From NCBI RefSeq assembly GCF_014634745.1, contig NZ_BMBP01000007.1:1-64000 (forward strand): a stretch of 64,000 nucleotides of DNA, in the 5' to 3' direction. Each line of letters begins with the position of its first letter. Position 1 is the first letter of the stretch. The position numbers were made by a program, and so were the translations under genes. This document shows, piece after piece, positions 54,457 through 63,803 of the stretch. The notes beneath the pieces were generated by a model that was not told where the DNA came from, searched no databases, and was given only the letters and a program-made list of their open reading frames with translations. Source of the stretch: Leuconostoc pseudomesenteroides KCTC 3652 (GTDB lineage: Bacteria; Bacillota; Bacilli; Lactobacillales; Lactobacillaceae).

Positions 54457-55466
54457 AAACAACAATTTTTAAAACAGATGAACAATCGTTAGCTGAAGCA
54501 AGTGCATTATTACAACAAGGTGAGGTTGTCGCATTTCCAACAGAGACGGTCTATGGTTTGGGTGCTGATGCCACAAATGAAGCAGCAGTGCAAAAGGTAT
54601 TTACTGCAAAGGGACGTCCAAGTGATAACCCGTTGATTATGACTGTTGCTGATGAATCGCAATTAGATGAGTTTGTGGTGATTTCTGAAGCTGCTAAGAC
54701 TTTGATGGCGGCATTTTGGCCGGGTTCTCTGACCATTATTTTACCTATCAAGCCAGGACGTGTTGAGATGATCGTCACTGGTGGTTTGCAAACAGTGGCC
54801 TTTCGACTACCAGATAATGAAGCCGCGCGTCAATTAATCCGCGTGGCTGGTGTACCAATTGTCGGACCAAGCGCTAATATTTCTGGCAAGCCATCACCTA
54901 CAACGGCGCAACACGTATGGCATGATATGCAGGGCAAAATTGCAGGAATTGTGGATGATGGTCCGACAACTGTGGGTGTTGAATCGACAGTAATTGATAT
55001 GTCAGCAACGACACCCACAATTCTTCGTCCCGGTGCGGTGACACAACAACAGTTAGAAGCGGTATTAGGTGTCAGGGTTGTTGACGCAACCAGTACGAAA
55101 TCAGTTGCTAGTGATGTCACACCAAAAGCACCAGGTATGAAATATCGTCACTATGCGCCAGACAAAAATGTGGTGATGTTTGACCGATTAGATGCACTGA
55201 CATTAAAAGAAGTGTTGCAAAAAAATGATGTTGTGATGGCACAAGATGCAACGATTGCAGCAATGGCAATTCCCCAAGATAAAACATGGTCACTTGGCGA
55301 GTCATTAGAAACAGCCACAGAACAACTATTTGCTGGTTTACGTTATTATGACGATGAAGCCACAGTTGCTACCATCTATGTTGAAAAAATGCCACCAATT
55401 GGCATTGGTAAGGCATTTAACAATCGGCTGGGTAAAGCGGCAGGAAATCAAGAGTTTAACATCTAA
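54453..55466 (+). CDS. L-threonylcarbamoyladenylate synthase (Sua5/YwlC type)
   Basis: A 337-residue enzyme making threonylcarbamoyl-AMP for the t6A37 modification of tRNA. The N-terminal TsaC domain (VVAFPTETVYGLGADA, KGRPSDNPLI, GPSANISGKPSPT) is joined to a C-terminal Sua5 domain (about 215-337), starting near the linker PKAPGMKYRHYAP. Works with TsaB and TsaD, whose genes lie 5-7 kb downstream. ATGA overlap with prmC. Confidence 0.95.
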   Translation: MKTTIFKTDEQSLAEASALLQQGEVVAFPTETVYGLGADATNEAAVQKVFTAKGRPSDNPLIMTVADESQLDEFVVISEAAKTLMAAFWPGSLTIILPIKPGRVEMIVTGGLQTVAFRLPDNEAARQLIRVAGVPIVGPSANISGKPSPTTAQHVWHDMQGKIAGIVDDGPTTVGVESTVIDMSATTPTILRPGAVTQQQLEAVLGVRVVDATSTKSVASDVTPKAPGMKYRHYAPDKNVVMFDRLDALTLKEVLQKNDVVMAQDATIAAMAIPQDKTWSLGESLETATEQLFAGLRYYDDEATVATIYVEKMPPIGIGKAFNNRLGKAAGNQEFNI

Positions 55467-55468
55467 AC

Positions 55469-55500
55469 TAAACAGAGCGCCTAAGGACGCTCTGTTTTAA
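55469..55500. terminator. Bidirectional terminator between sua5 and rgg-like gene
   Basis: Stem AAACAGAGCG / CGCTCTGTTT with an 8-nt loop. The 3' arm lies inside the end of the minus-strand gene. Confidence 0.82.
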
Positions 55501-56449
55501 TTTGCGCTAATATTTCCGACGCGGTTTTTGAAGGGTGATTGACGAAGTTGGTCAATTGACCATGAGTATTATAAAAAGGATGTTTAATATTATTCATTTG
55601 TGTTTGGTGGACTAGTAGTAGCGAACGAATGTTGGGATAGTTTATCGTTTGTAACGCACGATAAAATTCGTATGCTTCTGACTGCGTATTTTGATAATCT
55701 ATGTAAAGATTGGTATAAAGTAATGTGGCCTTTAGGGTGATCTGAACTTCGGCATTACTATCATTTTGGAACAATTCTTGGCTGTGTTTCATGACCTGTT
55801 CTAAAAGCGTTTTTGAAAAATGTCTGAGTAAAATATTTTGGACCGTGTTGAAATAATGAGTGGCATGTTGCGTGATGATTTTGCTATCAAGTGCGTGAAA
55901 TTTGAGGTATTGACGATCAACTGCCCAAAATAGTTTGGCAAATTCATTCTCATTTTCAATTGTCATGAAATAATTATCGGCGAGCTGTAATTCAAATAAT
56001 GTCCAGCCATCCACGTCGGTTTCTCTCATAAAAGTGATGAGTTCAGTTAACGGTTCTAAAGAATACAAATTTTGATTGTTACCAGTGCCATAAAAAAGTA
56101 GATAGGCGCGCATCGCGACAAAACGAATATTGCGTGATCGATCATGTCGATATTTTTCAGACAATGGTAACAGGGCGGAGATGTTTCTTTCATTGTATAA
56201 ATCATTCACGAGTTGCGTCAATTCATTTTCGTCATCAAAATCGTAATGATTAGCGATGAAAAGAAATTCTGATATATCAACGTTGAGATTCTTTAAGAGG
56301 GCGATGAATTGATCGACACGTATGTGGTGACGGTTATGTTCAAACTCACTATAAAACGATCTTGACATCACACCAGCATAAATTTCAGGTTGTGTAATAC
56401 CTTTAGCAAGACGAATTTGTCTAATTGTTTGACCAAAGTTAATTGTCAT
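55481..56449 (-). CDS. Rgg/GadR/MutR-family transcriptional regulator
   Basis: A 322-residue protein with an N-terminal Cro/XRE helix-turn-helix (about residues 5-60: FGQTIRQIRLAKGITQPEIYAG then MSRSFYSEFEHNRHHI) and a long C-terminal TPR-like helical region, the Rgg layout. Rgg proteins often bind peptide pheromones. No SHP-like peptide gene is found in the divergent region. The start is ATG 56449 (MTINFGQ). It probably controls the divergent ABC exporter. Confidence 0.85.
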   Translation of the reverse strand: MTINFGQTIRQIRLAKGITQPEIYAGVMSRSFYSEFEHNRHHIRVDQFIALLKNLNVDISEFLFIANHYDFDDENELTQLVNDLYNERNISALLPLSEKYRHDRSRNIRFVAMRAYLLFYGTGNNQNLYSLEPLTELITFMRETDVDGWTLFELQLADNYFMTIENENEFAKLFWAVDRQYLKFHALDSKIITQHATHYFNTVQNILLRHFSKTLLEQVMKHSQELFQNDSNAEVQITLKATLLYTNLYIDYQNTQSEAYEFYRALQTINYPNIRSLLLVHQTQMNNIKHPFYNTHGQLTNFVNHPSKTASEILAQIKTERP

Positions 56450-56477
56450 CACACTATTTCTCTCTAAATTAAAATAT

Positions 56478-56493
56478 GTCGCCAATTGGCGAC
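56478..56493. promoter_or_regulatory. Perfect 16-bp palindrome, likely Rgg operator
   Basis: GTCGCCAATTGGCGAC between the divergent rgg-like and ABC exporter genes. For the exporter, TTGTAA (56504-56509) and GATAAT (56527-56532; 17-bp spacer) put its centre about 53 bp before the start point, an activator position. Confidence 0.7.
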
Positions 56494-56564
56494 GTTTGTT
56501 TTATTGTAACACGATAATAAAAAGATGATAATCGTTTTATAAATTTTATAGTGAGGGCATGATC

Positions 56565-58148
56565 ATGTGGCAAATTATTAAAAAATTCAAGCGATTAAAC
56601 ATATTACTTTTACTAGGTCTTTTGATTCAACCTTTAGCGCAAACACTCGCCTCAGTGACGATTTCACAATCGATTAACGCATTGGCAGGCCACCACGTAG
56701 CAACTTATCTGTTTTATGTGATTTTAAACCTTATTGCATGGGTTGTTTTGCTTTATTGTGGCTATTATTTTGTGCCAAAATTTGAGGAGAAAGTGGTCCA
56801 AATTCAAAGCAATTATATTCGAAATCAGGTGATGAATCGACTATCACAAACTGATTTTCATCAGTTTCATCAAAAATCATCAGATGTATACGTCTCATAT
56901 TTTACAAATGATATTAATCGGATTCAACAAGAGGGTATGTCAGCACTTTATAGCACTATTAATGCAACGGCACTCGCTATTTTTTCGGGTTTGGCTTTGA
57001 TTTATTTTGACTGGCGCTTGTTAGTTTATGCCATAGTGTTTGGGGCGTTTTTAACGTGGTTGCCAAGGCTTTTTGCTAAAAGAATGCAAACCGTAACACA
57101 GAAACAAAGCGCTGCAAATGAGACTTATACCGGCAGACTCGCGGACATTTTAGCGGGATTTGATACCTTTAAACAGTTCAATCGCAGTTCGTTAATGGTA
57201 GATAAAATGCAATCGACTCAAGATAAAGTGATGACACAAAACATTGCTTATACGAAACAGCGTGGCGCTATGCAAGCCAATATTTCAATGGTTAATGTTT
57301 TAACGCAAGTTGGCATGAGTCTGTTGAGCGCAATTTTATTTTTTAATCATGACATAAAAATTGGGGCACTATTTTCGGTTGGTACTTTATCGGGACTGTT
57401 ATTTAGTTCTGCCGCAACAGCTGCTGCGAGCTACGCTCAAATTGCCGGAACGCAAGCAATTTTTCAAAAATATCAGACGATTATCGTAGCACCAAATCAA
57501 GGGCATAGTATCAAAACAATTAAAAAAATTACGTTGCAAGATGTCGTTGTGCGATTTAAAAATGATGACACAATTCATTTTCCACCGTTAACATTCTTAG
57601 CTAATCAAAAATATATGATTGTCGGACCAAGTGGCAGTGGTAAATCAACACTACTCAGAGTAATTGCTGGTCAATTAGTGCCGGAACATGGTCACGTTTT
57701 GTATAATGACCGACCTGAAGAACTCATTGACAACCAATCCTTACGTCAAGGCATTGTTTTTGTCACACAAACGCCTTATTTATTTTCTGGTACATTGAAA
57801 GAAAACATCACTCTGGATCGCAACATTCCTGAAGCACAGTTAAGGCAAGCAATTAAACAGTCTGGTCTATCAGAATTTGTATCTGAAAAAGGATTAGACT
57901 GTCAAATTAAAAGTGGTGCAGAAAATTTATCAGGTGGTCAAAAACAACGGATTGCGTTAGCACGGGGATTGGCACTGAATTGTCAGGTCATTTTACTGGA
58001 TGAGGTAAGCTCAGCTATTGATCAACAGGCTGCTGTCGCCATTGAGCGTGATATTTTATCAATGTCAAATAAAACAGTGCTGATGATCACACATCAGCAA
58101 CATGCTGCTGTTTTACCACTAATTGATAAGGTGGTTTCGATTTCCTAA
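56565..58148 (+). CDS. ABC exporter with fused membrane and ATPase domains
   Basis: A 527-residue type I exporter half-molecule: an N-terminal six-helix domain (about 1-310) and an ATPase domain with Walker A GPSGSGKST, signature NLSGGQKQR, Walker B VILLDEVSSAID and the switch His in MITHQQH. It lacks an N-terminal C39 peptidase. It may act as homodimer. The start is ATG 56565, 7 bases after GAGGG. ATG 56559 is too close to that site. Confidence 0.9.
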   Translation: MWQIIKKFKRLNILLLLGLLIQPLAQTLASVTISQSINALAGHHVATYLFYVILNLIAWVVLLYCGYYFVPKFEEKVVQIQSNYIRNQVMNRLSQTDFHQFHQKSSDVYVSYFTNDINRIQQEGMSALYSTINATALAIFSGLALIYFDWRLLVYAIVFGAFLTWLPRLFAKRMQTVTQKQSAANETYTGRLADILAGFDTFKQFNRSSLMVDKMQSTQDKVMTQNIAYTKQRGAMQANISMVNVLTQVGMSLLSAILFFNHDIKIGALFSVGTLSGLLFSSAATAAASYAQIAGTQAIFQKYQTIIVAPNQGHSIKTIKKITLQDVVVRFKNDDTIHFPPLTFLANQKYMIVGPSGSGKSTLLRVIAGQLVPEHGHVLYNDRPEELIDNQSLRQGIVFVTQTPYLFSGTLKENITLDRNIPEAQLRQAIKQSGLSEFVSEKGLDCQIKSGAENLSGGQKQRIALARGLALNCQVILLDEVSSAIDQQAAVAIERDILSMSNKTVLMITHQQHAAVLPLIDKVVSIS

Positions 58149-58206
58149 TAAAGCGCTGAGATGACAGATATATTTTCAATTTACAGAAAATAAATTGTGA
58201 ACAAAA

Positions 58207-58220
58207 TGTAAACGTTTACA
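58207..58220. promoter_or_regulatory. CRE site 1 (CcpA) upstream of ptsHI
   Basis: TGTAAACGTTTACA, a perfect palindrome fitting the catabolite-responsive element consensus TGWAANCGNTNWCA. Confidence 0.75.
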
Positions 58221-58291
58221 TTTAAAACGTTGTTAGATAGGCGTTTTCAGCGTTATGGCTTGATACAACGGCGATTTGTGCTTTTTTTTAC

Positions 58292-58320
58292 TTGATATTT
58301 TGTAAGCGCTTTGATAAACT
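58292..58320 (+). promoter_or_regulatory. ptsH: ptsHI promoter with CRE site 2 in its spacer
   Basis: TTGATA (58292-58297), 17-bp spacer, TAAACT (58315-58320). TGTAAGCGCTTTGA (58301-58314) fills the spacer and fits the CRE consensus in all but one half-site base. CcpA binding here would block polymerase. Confidence 0.7.
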
Positions 58321-58362
58321 ATATTCAGAAGCTGATTAACAGCTAAAAAGGAGAAATTAATC

Positions 58363-58632
58363 ATGGCACAATCAAAAGATTTTCATATCGTAGCAGAAAC
58401 TGGTATTCACGCACGTCCAGCAACTTTGTTGGTTCAAGCAGCTTCAAAGTTTGCTTCTGATGTTACTTTGTCATATCAAGGTAAGGATGTTAACTTGAAG
58501 TCAATCATGGGTGTGATGTCATTGGGTGTTGGCCAAGGTGCTGATGTTACAATCAAAACTGAAGGTGATGATGAAGAAGCTGCTATGGCAGCTATCGTAG
58601 AAGCAATGGGCACAGAAGGACTCGCAGAATAA
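58363..58632 (+). CDS. ptsH: Phosphocarrier protein HPr
   Basis: An 89-residue protein. His16 ([10 protein letters not shown]; His15 by usual numbering) takes phosphate from Enzyme I. Ser47 ([11 protein letters not shown]; Ser46) is the HPr-kinase site that makes it a CcpA co-effector. AAAGGAG precedes ATG. ptsI follows after two bases. Confidence 0.98.
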   Translation: MAQSKDFHIVAETGIHARPATLLVQAASKFASDVTLSYQGKDVNLKSIMGVMSLGVGQGADVTIKTEGDDEEAAMAAIVEAMGTEGLAE

Positions 58633-58634
58633 CA

Positions 58635-60350
58635 ATGACTAAGAACTTCAAAGGAATCGCGGCAAGTAATGGTGTGGCAATCGCCAAAGCCTACTTGTTA
58701 GTTGATCCTGATTTGTCTTTTGACAAAAAAACAATTAATGATGTGACGGCTGAACAAGCACGTGTCGACGATGCTTTGAAGGCTTCTAGTGAAGATGTAA
58801 CTTTAATTAAATCAAAAGCTGAAAAAAACCTTGGTGCGTCTGAAGCACAAGTTTTTGAAGCGCATTTGATGGTGTTAGCTGACCCTGAAATGTCTGGCGC
58901 AATTAAGCAAAAGATTGCTGACGATAAGGTTAACGCTGAAACTGCTGTCAAAGAAGTAACAGATATGTATATTAGCATGTTTGAAGCGATGACAGACAAT
59001 GAGTACATGCAAGAACGTGCAGCAGATATTCGCGATGTGACGAAGCGAATTATGTCGCATTTGTTGCATGTTTCGCTACCTAATCCTGCGCTGATTGATG
59101 AAGAAGTGGTGCTAGTCTCAAAGGATTTGACACCATCTGACACAGCACAGTTAGATCGCCAATTTGTTAAGGGTATTTTAACTGATTTAGGTGGTCGTAC
59201 AGCGCATGCTTCAATCATGGCGCGTACATTGGAAATTCCTGCTGTTGTTGGTTCTGATGTAGCCACAAAGGAAATTGCTGCAGGTGATTTGGTCATTGTT
59301 GATGGTTTGACTGGGGATGTGATTGCCGATCCAGACGACGATACATTAGCAGCGTATCAAAAAAAGGCTGATGACTATCTCGCACAACGCGCTGAGTGGG
59401 CAAAGCTTAAAGATGAACAATCTGTCTCCGCGGACGGTAAAGAGTTTGTCGTTGGTGCCAATATTGGTTCACCAAAGGATATGGCTGCAGTCTTGGATAA
59501 TGGTTCTGAAGGAATTGGGCTTTATCGTACAGAATTCCTTTATATGGAATCAGACCATTTGCCAACTGAAGATGAACAGTTTGAAGCCTATAAAGCTGTT
59601 GTTGAAAAGATGGGTGACAAGCCGGTTACTGTTAGAACAATGGATATTGGCGGTGACAAGCATTTGAGCTATTGGCAATTGCCAGAAGAAGAAAATCCTT
59701 TCTTAGGCTACCGTGCCATCCGAATTTCATTGGATCAAACTGAAATATTTAGAACACAATTACGTGCGTTACTAAGAGCGTCAGCCTTTGGTAATCTGTG
59801 GATTATGTTCCCAATGATTGCGACACTTGGTGAATTCCGTGCCGCCAAGAAAATCTACGTTGAAGAACGAACTAAGCTTGAAGAATCCGGTGTTAAAGTT
59901 GGTGACATTAAGCTTGGCATCATGATTGAAATTCCGGCAGCTGCCATGTTAGCGGATAAATTTGCTAAAGAAGTTGACTTTTTCTCAATTGGTACCAATG
60001 ATTTGATTGGTTATACAATGGCTGCTGATCGTGGTAATGATCGGGTTGCCTATCTTTACCAACCTTACAATCCATCAATTTTGCGTTTGATTAATAATGT
60101 CATTGCTGCGGCACACAACGAAGGCAAGTTTGTTGCGATGTGTGGCGAGATGGCTGGCGATCCAATCGCTGTTCCTGTTTTGATGGGTATGGGCTTAGAT
60201 GAATTTTCAATGAGCGCCCCATCAGTTTTGCAAACACGTTCATTGATGAAAAAATTAGATACAACAAAAATGGCTGAATTGGCTAAGCAAGCATTAGATG
60301 CTGAAACCAACGACGAAGTGATTGCACTCGTTAAAGAAGTCACACAATAA
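58635..60350 (+). CDS. ptsI: PTS Enzyme I (PEP-protein phosphotransferase)
   Basis: A 571-residue enzyme of normal length that transfers phosphate from PEP to HPr. The active-site His lies in [12 protein letters not shown] (about residue 190). The PEP-binding C-terminal domain holds [28 protein letters not shown] and the Cys-containing MCGEMAGD. Two bases after ptsH, with a terminator downstream. Confidence 0.98.
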   Translation: MTKNFKGIAASNGVAIAKAYLLVDPDLSFDKKTINDVTAEQARVDDALKASSEDVTLIKSKAEKNLGASEAQVFEAHLMVLADPEMSGAIKQKIADDKVNAETAVKEVTDMYISMFEAMTDNEYMQERAADIRDVTKRIMSHLLHVSLPNPALIDEEVVLVSKDLTPSDTAQLDRQFVKGILTDLGGRTAHASIMARTLEIPAVVGSDVATKEIAAGDLVIVDGLTGDVIADPDDDTLAAYQKKADDYLAQRAEWAKLKDEQSVSADGKEFVVGANIGSPKDMAAVLDNGSEGIGLYRTEFLYMESDHLPTEDEQFEAYKAVVEKMGDKPVTVRTMDIGGDKHLSYWQLPEEENPFLGYRAIRISLDQTEIFRTQLRALLRASAFGNLWIMFPMIATLGEFRAAKKIYVEERTKLEESGVKVGDIKLGIMIEIPAAAMLADKFAKEVDFFSIGTNDLIGYTMAADRGNDRVAYLYQPYNPSILRLINNVIAAAHNEGKFVAMCGEMAGDPIAVPVLMGMGLDEFSMSAPSVLQTRSLMKKLDTTKMAELAKQALDAETNDEVIALVKEVTQ

Positions 60351-60360
60351 TGTATTGAAC

Positions 60361-60383
60361 GGCTGCCTTATGGCAGCTTTTTT
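60361..60383 (+). terminator. Terminator of ptsHI
   Basis: GCTGCC / GGCAGC stem with a 4-nt loop and a T-run, 10 bases after the ptsI stop. Confidence 0.9.
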
Positions 60384-60385
60384 GT

Positions 60386-60393
60386 GATAAAAT
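60386..60393 (+). promoter_or_regulatory. -10 element for tsaB predicting a leaderless mRNA
   Basis: TAAAAT (60388-60393) within TGTGATAAAAT lies seven bases before ATG 60401. It directly follows the ptsHI terminator, and there is no ribosome site. Confidence 0.45.
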
Positions 60394-60400
60394 TAAACCT

Positions 60401-61111
60401 ATGAAGATTTTAGCATTTGATACAAGTAACCAACCACTGACAGTGAGTTTGGCAGAAGACGAACAAATTAAACAGATTTTTACGACCAATATAGCGCGAA
60501 ATCACTCGATTCAGTTGTTGCCGGCTATTAAGTCTGCTTTGGCAAGTCAAAAATGGCAGCTACAAGAGATTGATCGGATTGTTGTGGCACAGGGACCGGG
60601 CTCATTTACTGGATTACGAATTGGTGTTACCGTGGCGAAAGTTTTAGCGGATACATTAAATACCGAATTAGTTGGTGTTTCCAGTCTTGCTATTTTGGCA
60701 TCACAAATTTCTTTTAATGGTCTTGTTGTGCCATTATTTGATGCACGTAATCAAAATGTTTTTGCTGGTGTTTATCAAGAAGAAAAGTCAATTTTTCCAG
60801 AGTCTCATCAACCTATTAGTAACCTATTTGCTTTTTTGCAGACGCAACCAGGTAATATTTTATTCATGGGTGATACGACACCGTTCCTTGACCAAATTCA
60901 CGACCAATTTGGTGATCGTGCGTCAGTATTGACGCCTGAAGATAGTTTACCTGAGGGAGAAAGCATCATCAAATTAGGTATTGCCGCAACGCCAACGTCT
61001 CATATTGCCAATTTCAATCCTAATTATTTACGGAAAACGCAAGCCGAATTGAATTGGCTTGCAGCCCATCCCGGTGAGGACAAGCCAGAAAATTATGTTT
61101 TTGAAGTTTAA
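60401..61111 (+). CDS. tsaB: tRNA threonylcarbamoyladenosine biosynthesis protein TsaB
   Basis: A 236-residue ASKHA-fold partner of TsaD in t6A37 synthesis. It shows ILAFDTSNQPLTVSL at the N-terminus, RNHSIQLLPAI and VAQGPGSFTGLRIGVTVAKVLA (about 62-83). No Shine-Dalgarno before ATG. Its end overlaps the following acetyltransferase gene. Confidence 0.95.
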   Translation: MKILAFDTSNQPLTVSLAEDEQIKQIFTTNIARNHSIQLLPAIKSALASQKWQLQEIDRIVVAQGPGSFTGLRIGVTVAKVLADTLNTELVGVSSLAILASQISFNGLVVPLFDARNQNVFAGVYQEEKSIFPESHQPISNLFAFLQTQPGNILFMGDTTPFLDQIHDQFGDRASVLTPEDSLPEGESIIKLGIAATPTSHIANFNPNYLRKTQAELNWLAAHPGEDKPENYVFEV

Positions 61112-61652
61112 ACGACAACAGCATTTACCGTTTAATTTACCAAAATTTGAGGCACAACAGGTCGAAATTGGTGGGGTATCTTTTGCTTTGCGTCGTGCAA
61201 CACTAAAAGATATCGATACTTTAATCAAGATAGAAGAAGCGGTTTATGAGGGCGTTGCACCGTGGTTATTGCGTGATTTCATGAGTGAATTATCGCGACC
61301 ACATGTCCGTTTATATTTAGTCGTTGAACGTCGCGGACAAGTAATCGCTTTTGCCGGCGCAGCGTATCGCTCAGACATTGGTGATATGCATATTACTAAT
61401 ATTGCTGTGGTTCCAATTTGGCAGAAACACGGTATTGGTACGATGTTACTTGAATCAATTCACGAATTTGCACACAACATGCACATGTCGACAATGACAT
61501 TAGAAGCGCGTCGATCTAACACCAATGCGCAGACATTATATCGTAAATTGGGTTATGAGCAAACAGAAATTAAGAAGGGCTATTATCTTGGTGACCACGA
61601 AGATGCGGTCTCAATGACATTAAATTTTGATAATCAGACGGGCAACAATTGA
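61095..61652 (+). CDS. rimI: GNAT acetyltransferase, RimI-like (copy 1)
   Basis: A 185-residue GNAT protein with a roughly 35-residue N-terminal extension before the domain. Acetyl-CoA site is IAVVPIWQKHGIGTMLLESI, and the late motif is LEARRSNTNAQTLYRKLGYEQ. RimI acetylates N-termini of ribosomal proteins and sits between tsaB and tsaD in many Firmicutes. ATG 61095 lies inside the tsaB end. A longer frame from 61059 is possible. Confidence 0.88.
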   Translation: MFLKFKRQQHLPFNLPKFEAQQVEIGGVSFALRRATLKDIDTLIKIEEAVYEGVAPWLLRDFMSELSRPHVRLYLVVERRGQVIAFAGAAYRSDIGDMHITNIAVVPIWQKHGIGTMLLESIHEFAHNMHMSTMTLEARRSNTNAQTLYRKLGYEQTEIKKGYYLGDHEDAVSMTLNFDNQTGNN

Positions 61653-62040
61653 AGATCTTGATGACATTTGGCAATTAGCAAATGAGTCTTTTGCGCCGTC
61701 TCCTTGGCCAAAAGAAGTATTTGAGCATGAACTTGGTAGTCCACGTTCTATTTATTTTGTGACGACAGGTGGCTTTCTTGGCGCGACGCAAATCTTAGAT
61801 GAGGTTGAAGTTGGTAGTTTAGGTGTTTCGCCTAAATTTCAACATCAAGGCATTGGACAAGCCTTACTGATGGCGGTCTTTGCTTTGCCTAAAACGAAGC
61901 GCGTACTTTTAGAAGTAGCTAGCACTAATACAGCAGCACAGGCACTGTATCACAAAGTTGGTTTTCAACCTTATTATCGACGAGAAAAATATTACAAAAA
62001 TGGTGATGATGCCATTATGATGGAGCGAAAAATTGACTAA
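61627..62040 (+). CDS. GNAT acetyltransferase, RimI-like (copy 2)
   Basis: A 137-residue GNAT protein: [20 protein letters not shown] (acetyl-CoA loop) and [25 protein letters not shown]. It overlaps copy 1 by 26 bp and starts at TTG 61627 without a clear ribosome site. Two RimI-like genes in tandem are found in some lactic acid bacteria. Their division of labour is unknown. Confidence 0.86.
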   Translation: MIIRRATIEDLDDIWQLANESFAPSPWPKEVFEHELGSPRSIYFVTTGGFLGATQILDEVEVGSLGVSPKFQHQGIGQALLMAVFALPKTKRVLLEVASTNTAAQALYHKVGFQPYYRREKYYKNGDDAIMMERKID

Positions 62041-63049
62041 AATAATTGCATTTGAATCGAGTGCTGATGAAACCAGTGTAGCAGTAGTTGAAGACGGGCA
62101 TATTGTGTTGAGTAATAGTGTTGCGACGCAAATCAATTCCCACCAACGCTTTGGCGGTATTGTACCTGAAGTAGCGAGTCGTCATCATATTGAGTGGATC
62201 ACCAGAGTGCTTGATGATGCCTTGGCGCAAGCTCAGGTTAAACCATCTGATTTAGATGCGGTTGCAGTGACTTATGGCCCCGGTCTTGTTGGGTCGCTGC
62301 TGGTTGGATTGATGGGGGCCAAAACGTTTGCCTTGGCGCACGACTTGCCAATCATACCCGTTAATCATCTAGCAGGACACATTTCTGCTGCCAATTTTAA
62401 TCAACCAATCGTATATCCAGCTATGGCCCTGATGGTTTCTGGTGGTCATACTGAATTAGTTTTAATGACATCTGAGAATAAGTTTGAAGTATTAGGTGAA
62501 ACGAGAGATGATGCCGCTGGTGAAAGCTTTGACAAAGTCGGAAGGCTATTAAAACTACCTTATCCAGCCGGTAAAACCATTGATGAAATGGCACACCGAG
62601 GTAAAGCAACCATTAAATTTCCAACGGCTATGGCCCACGAAGATAACTATGATTTTAGTTTTTCAGGATTAAAGAGTGCCGTTATTAATTACGTGCATCA
62701 TGCCGAACAAAAACAAGAAACGATTAATCAAGATGACTTAGCCACCAGCTTTCAAAATGCTGTTGTGGATGCGTTGATCGGTCGCACGGAGCGCGCATTA
62801 CGTCATTATCCAGTTAAAAGCTTTGTTTTGGCTGGTGGTGTTGCCGCTAATTCACAATTGCGCGAGTCACTAACGACACTTTTAAATGACTTCAATGATA
62901 CAATATTTATTCCAGTCCCACTGACATATACCGGCGATAATGCTGCGATGATTGGTGCTGCTGGTTACTGGAATTATAAACAAAATATCTTTGCGGATTT
63001 GGATCTTAACACGGATCCAGGATTAGATTTTGAATTGTTACAATCGTGA
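62033..63049 (+). CDS. tsaD: tRNA N6-adenosine threonylcarbamoyltransferase TsaD
   Basis: A 338-residue enzyme that transfers threonylcarbamoyl to A37 of ANN-decoding tRNAs. It carries [15 protein letters not shown] at the N-terminus, the metal-binding HLAGH (about 110-114) and the [14 protein letters not shown] nucleotide motif. Starts at TTG 62033 with GGAG six bases upstream, overlapping the previous stop. Completes the TsaB/TsaD/Sua5 set of this window. Confidence 0.96.
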   Translation: MTKIIAFESSADETSVAVVEDGHIVLSNSVATQINSHQRFGGIVPEVASRHHIEWITRVLDDALAQAQVKPSDLDAVAVTYGPGLVGSLLVGLMGAKTFALAHDLPIIPVNHLAGHISAANFNQPIVYPAMALMVSGGHTELVLMTSENKFEVLGETRDDAAGESFDKVGRLLKLPYPAGKTIDEMAHRGKATIKFPTAMAHEDNYDFSFSGLKSAVINYVHHAEQKQETINQDDLATSFQNAVVDALIGRTERALRHYPVKSFVLAGGVAANSQLRESLTTLLNDFNDTIFIPVPLTYTGDNAAMIGAAGYWNYKQNIFADLDLNTDPGLDFELLQS

Positions 63050-63054
63050 CATCA

Positions 63055-63071
63055 TTGTGAATATTTCACTA
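63055..63071. promoter_or_regulatory. Rex box upstream of rex
   Basis: TTGTGAATATTTCACTA matches the Rex operator TTGTGAnnnnnTCACAA with one changed base. It lies about 30 bp upstream of the extended -10 TGGTACAAT (63097-63105), consistent with autoregulation by NADH/NAD+ ratio. Confidence 0.8.
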
Positions 63072-63147
63072 TCTTTTCGCAAAAGCCTTAAATATATGGT
63101 ACAATTACTATGCAAAAGTTCACAAGTGAAATTACTGGAGATATATT

Positions 63148-63798
63148 ATGACGCAACAACCAAAAATACCACGCGCAACCGCTAAGCGGTTACCAATTTA
63201 TTTTCGTTATCTAACTTTCTTACATGATGCTGGTACAGATCGTATTTCATCATCAGAATTAAGTGATGCCATTAAGTTCGATGCTGCGACAATTCGTCGT
63301 GATTTTTCTTATTTTGGTGCACTAGGTAAAAGAGGTTATGGATATGAAGTTAAAGCGTTACTAGACTTTTTTGCCAATGTTTTGGACCAAGATAGTTTGA
63401 TTAACGTTGCTTTGATTGGTGCTGGAAATTTGGGACAAGCCTTACTTAACTTTAACTTCCATCAATCGTCAAATATGCGCATTTCTGCTGCCTTTGATGC
63501 TGATGAAAAGCGAACAGGCACTATTTTAGCCGGTGTTCCAATTTATAAAATGAGTGAATTGAAGGAACAGATTAGTGCACAGCGCATTAACATTGCGATT
63601 TTAACCGTGCCACAAGGTGTTGCTCAAGATATTACAGATCAATTAGTGAGTGCCGGCGTTAAAGGTATTTTGAATTTTACGCCTTTACGTGTCACAGTAC
63701 CTGCCAACGTTCGTGTTCAAAACGTTGACTTAACCAACGAATTGCAAACGTTGGTTTACTTCATTGAAAATTACGGTTCAATTACGACAGGATTATAA
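63148..63798 (+). CDS. rex: Redox-sensing transcriptional repressor Rex
   Basis: A 216-residue protein with an N-terminal winged helix ([33 protein letters not shown], about 35-70) and a Rossmann NAD(H) domain ([16 protein letters not shown], about 92-107). Represses fermentation genes until NADH rises. GGAG precedes ATG. The upstream Rex box indicates self-control. Confidence 0.96.
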   Translation: MTQQPKIPRATAKRLPIYFRYLTFLHDAGTDRISSSELSDAIKFDAATIRRDFSYFGALGKRGYGYEVKALLDFFANVLDQDSLINVALIGAGNLGQALLNFNFHQSSNMRISAAFDADEKRTGTILAGVPIYKMSELKEQISAQRINIAILTVPQGVAQDITDQLVSAGVKGILNFTPLRVTVPANVRVQNVDLTNELQTLVYFIENYGSITTGL

Positions 63799-63803
63799 GT
63801 TAA

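Noticed and set aside
56476-56517. 13-codon ORF overlapping the Rgg palindrome, considered as an SHP pheromone
   Set aside because: No ribosome site, it lies upstream of the exporter promoter, and the peptide (MSPIGDVCFIVTR) lacks the hydrophobic-leader pattern of SHP precursors.
58691-59296. 201-codon minus-strand ORF inside ptsI
   Set aside because: It lies wholly within an intact, highly conserved gene, has low-complexity Ser/Thr-rich translation and no ribosome site. It is a codon-bias shadow, as are the minus-strand ORFs inside rpoC (7170-7610, 7686-8084).
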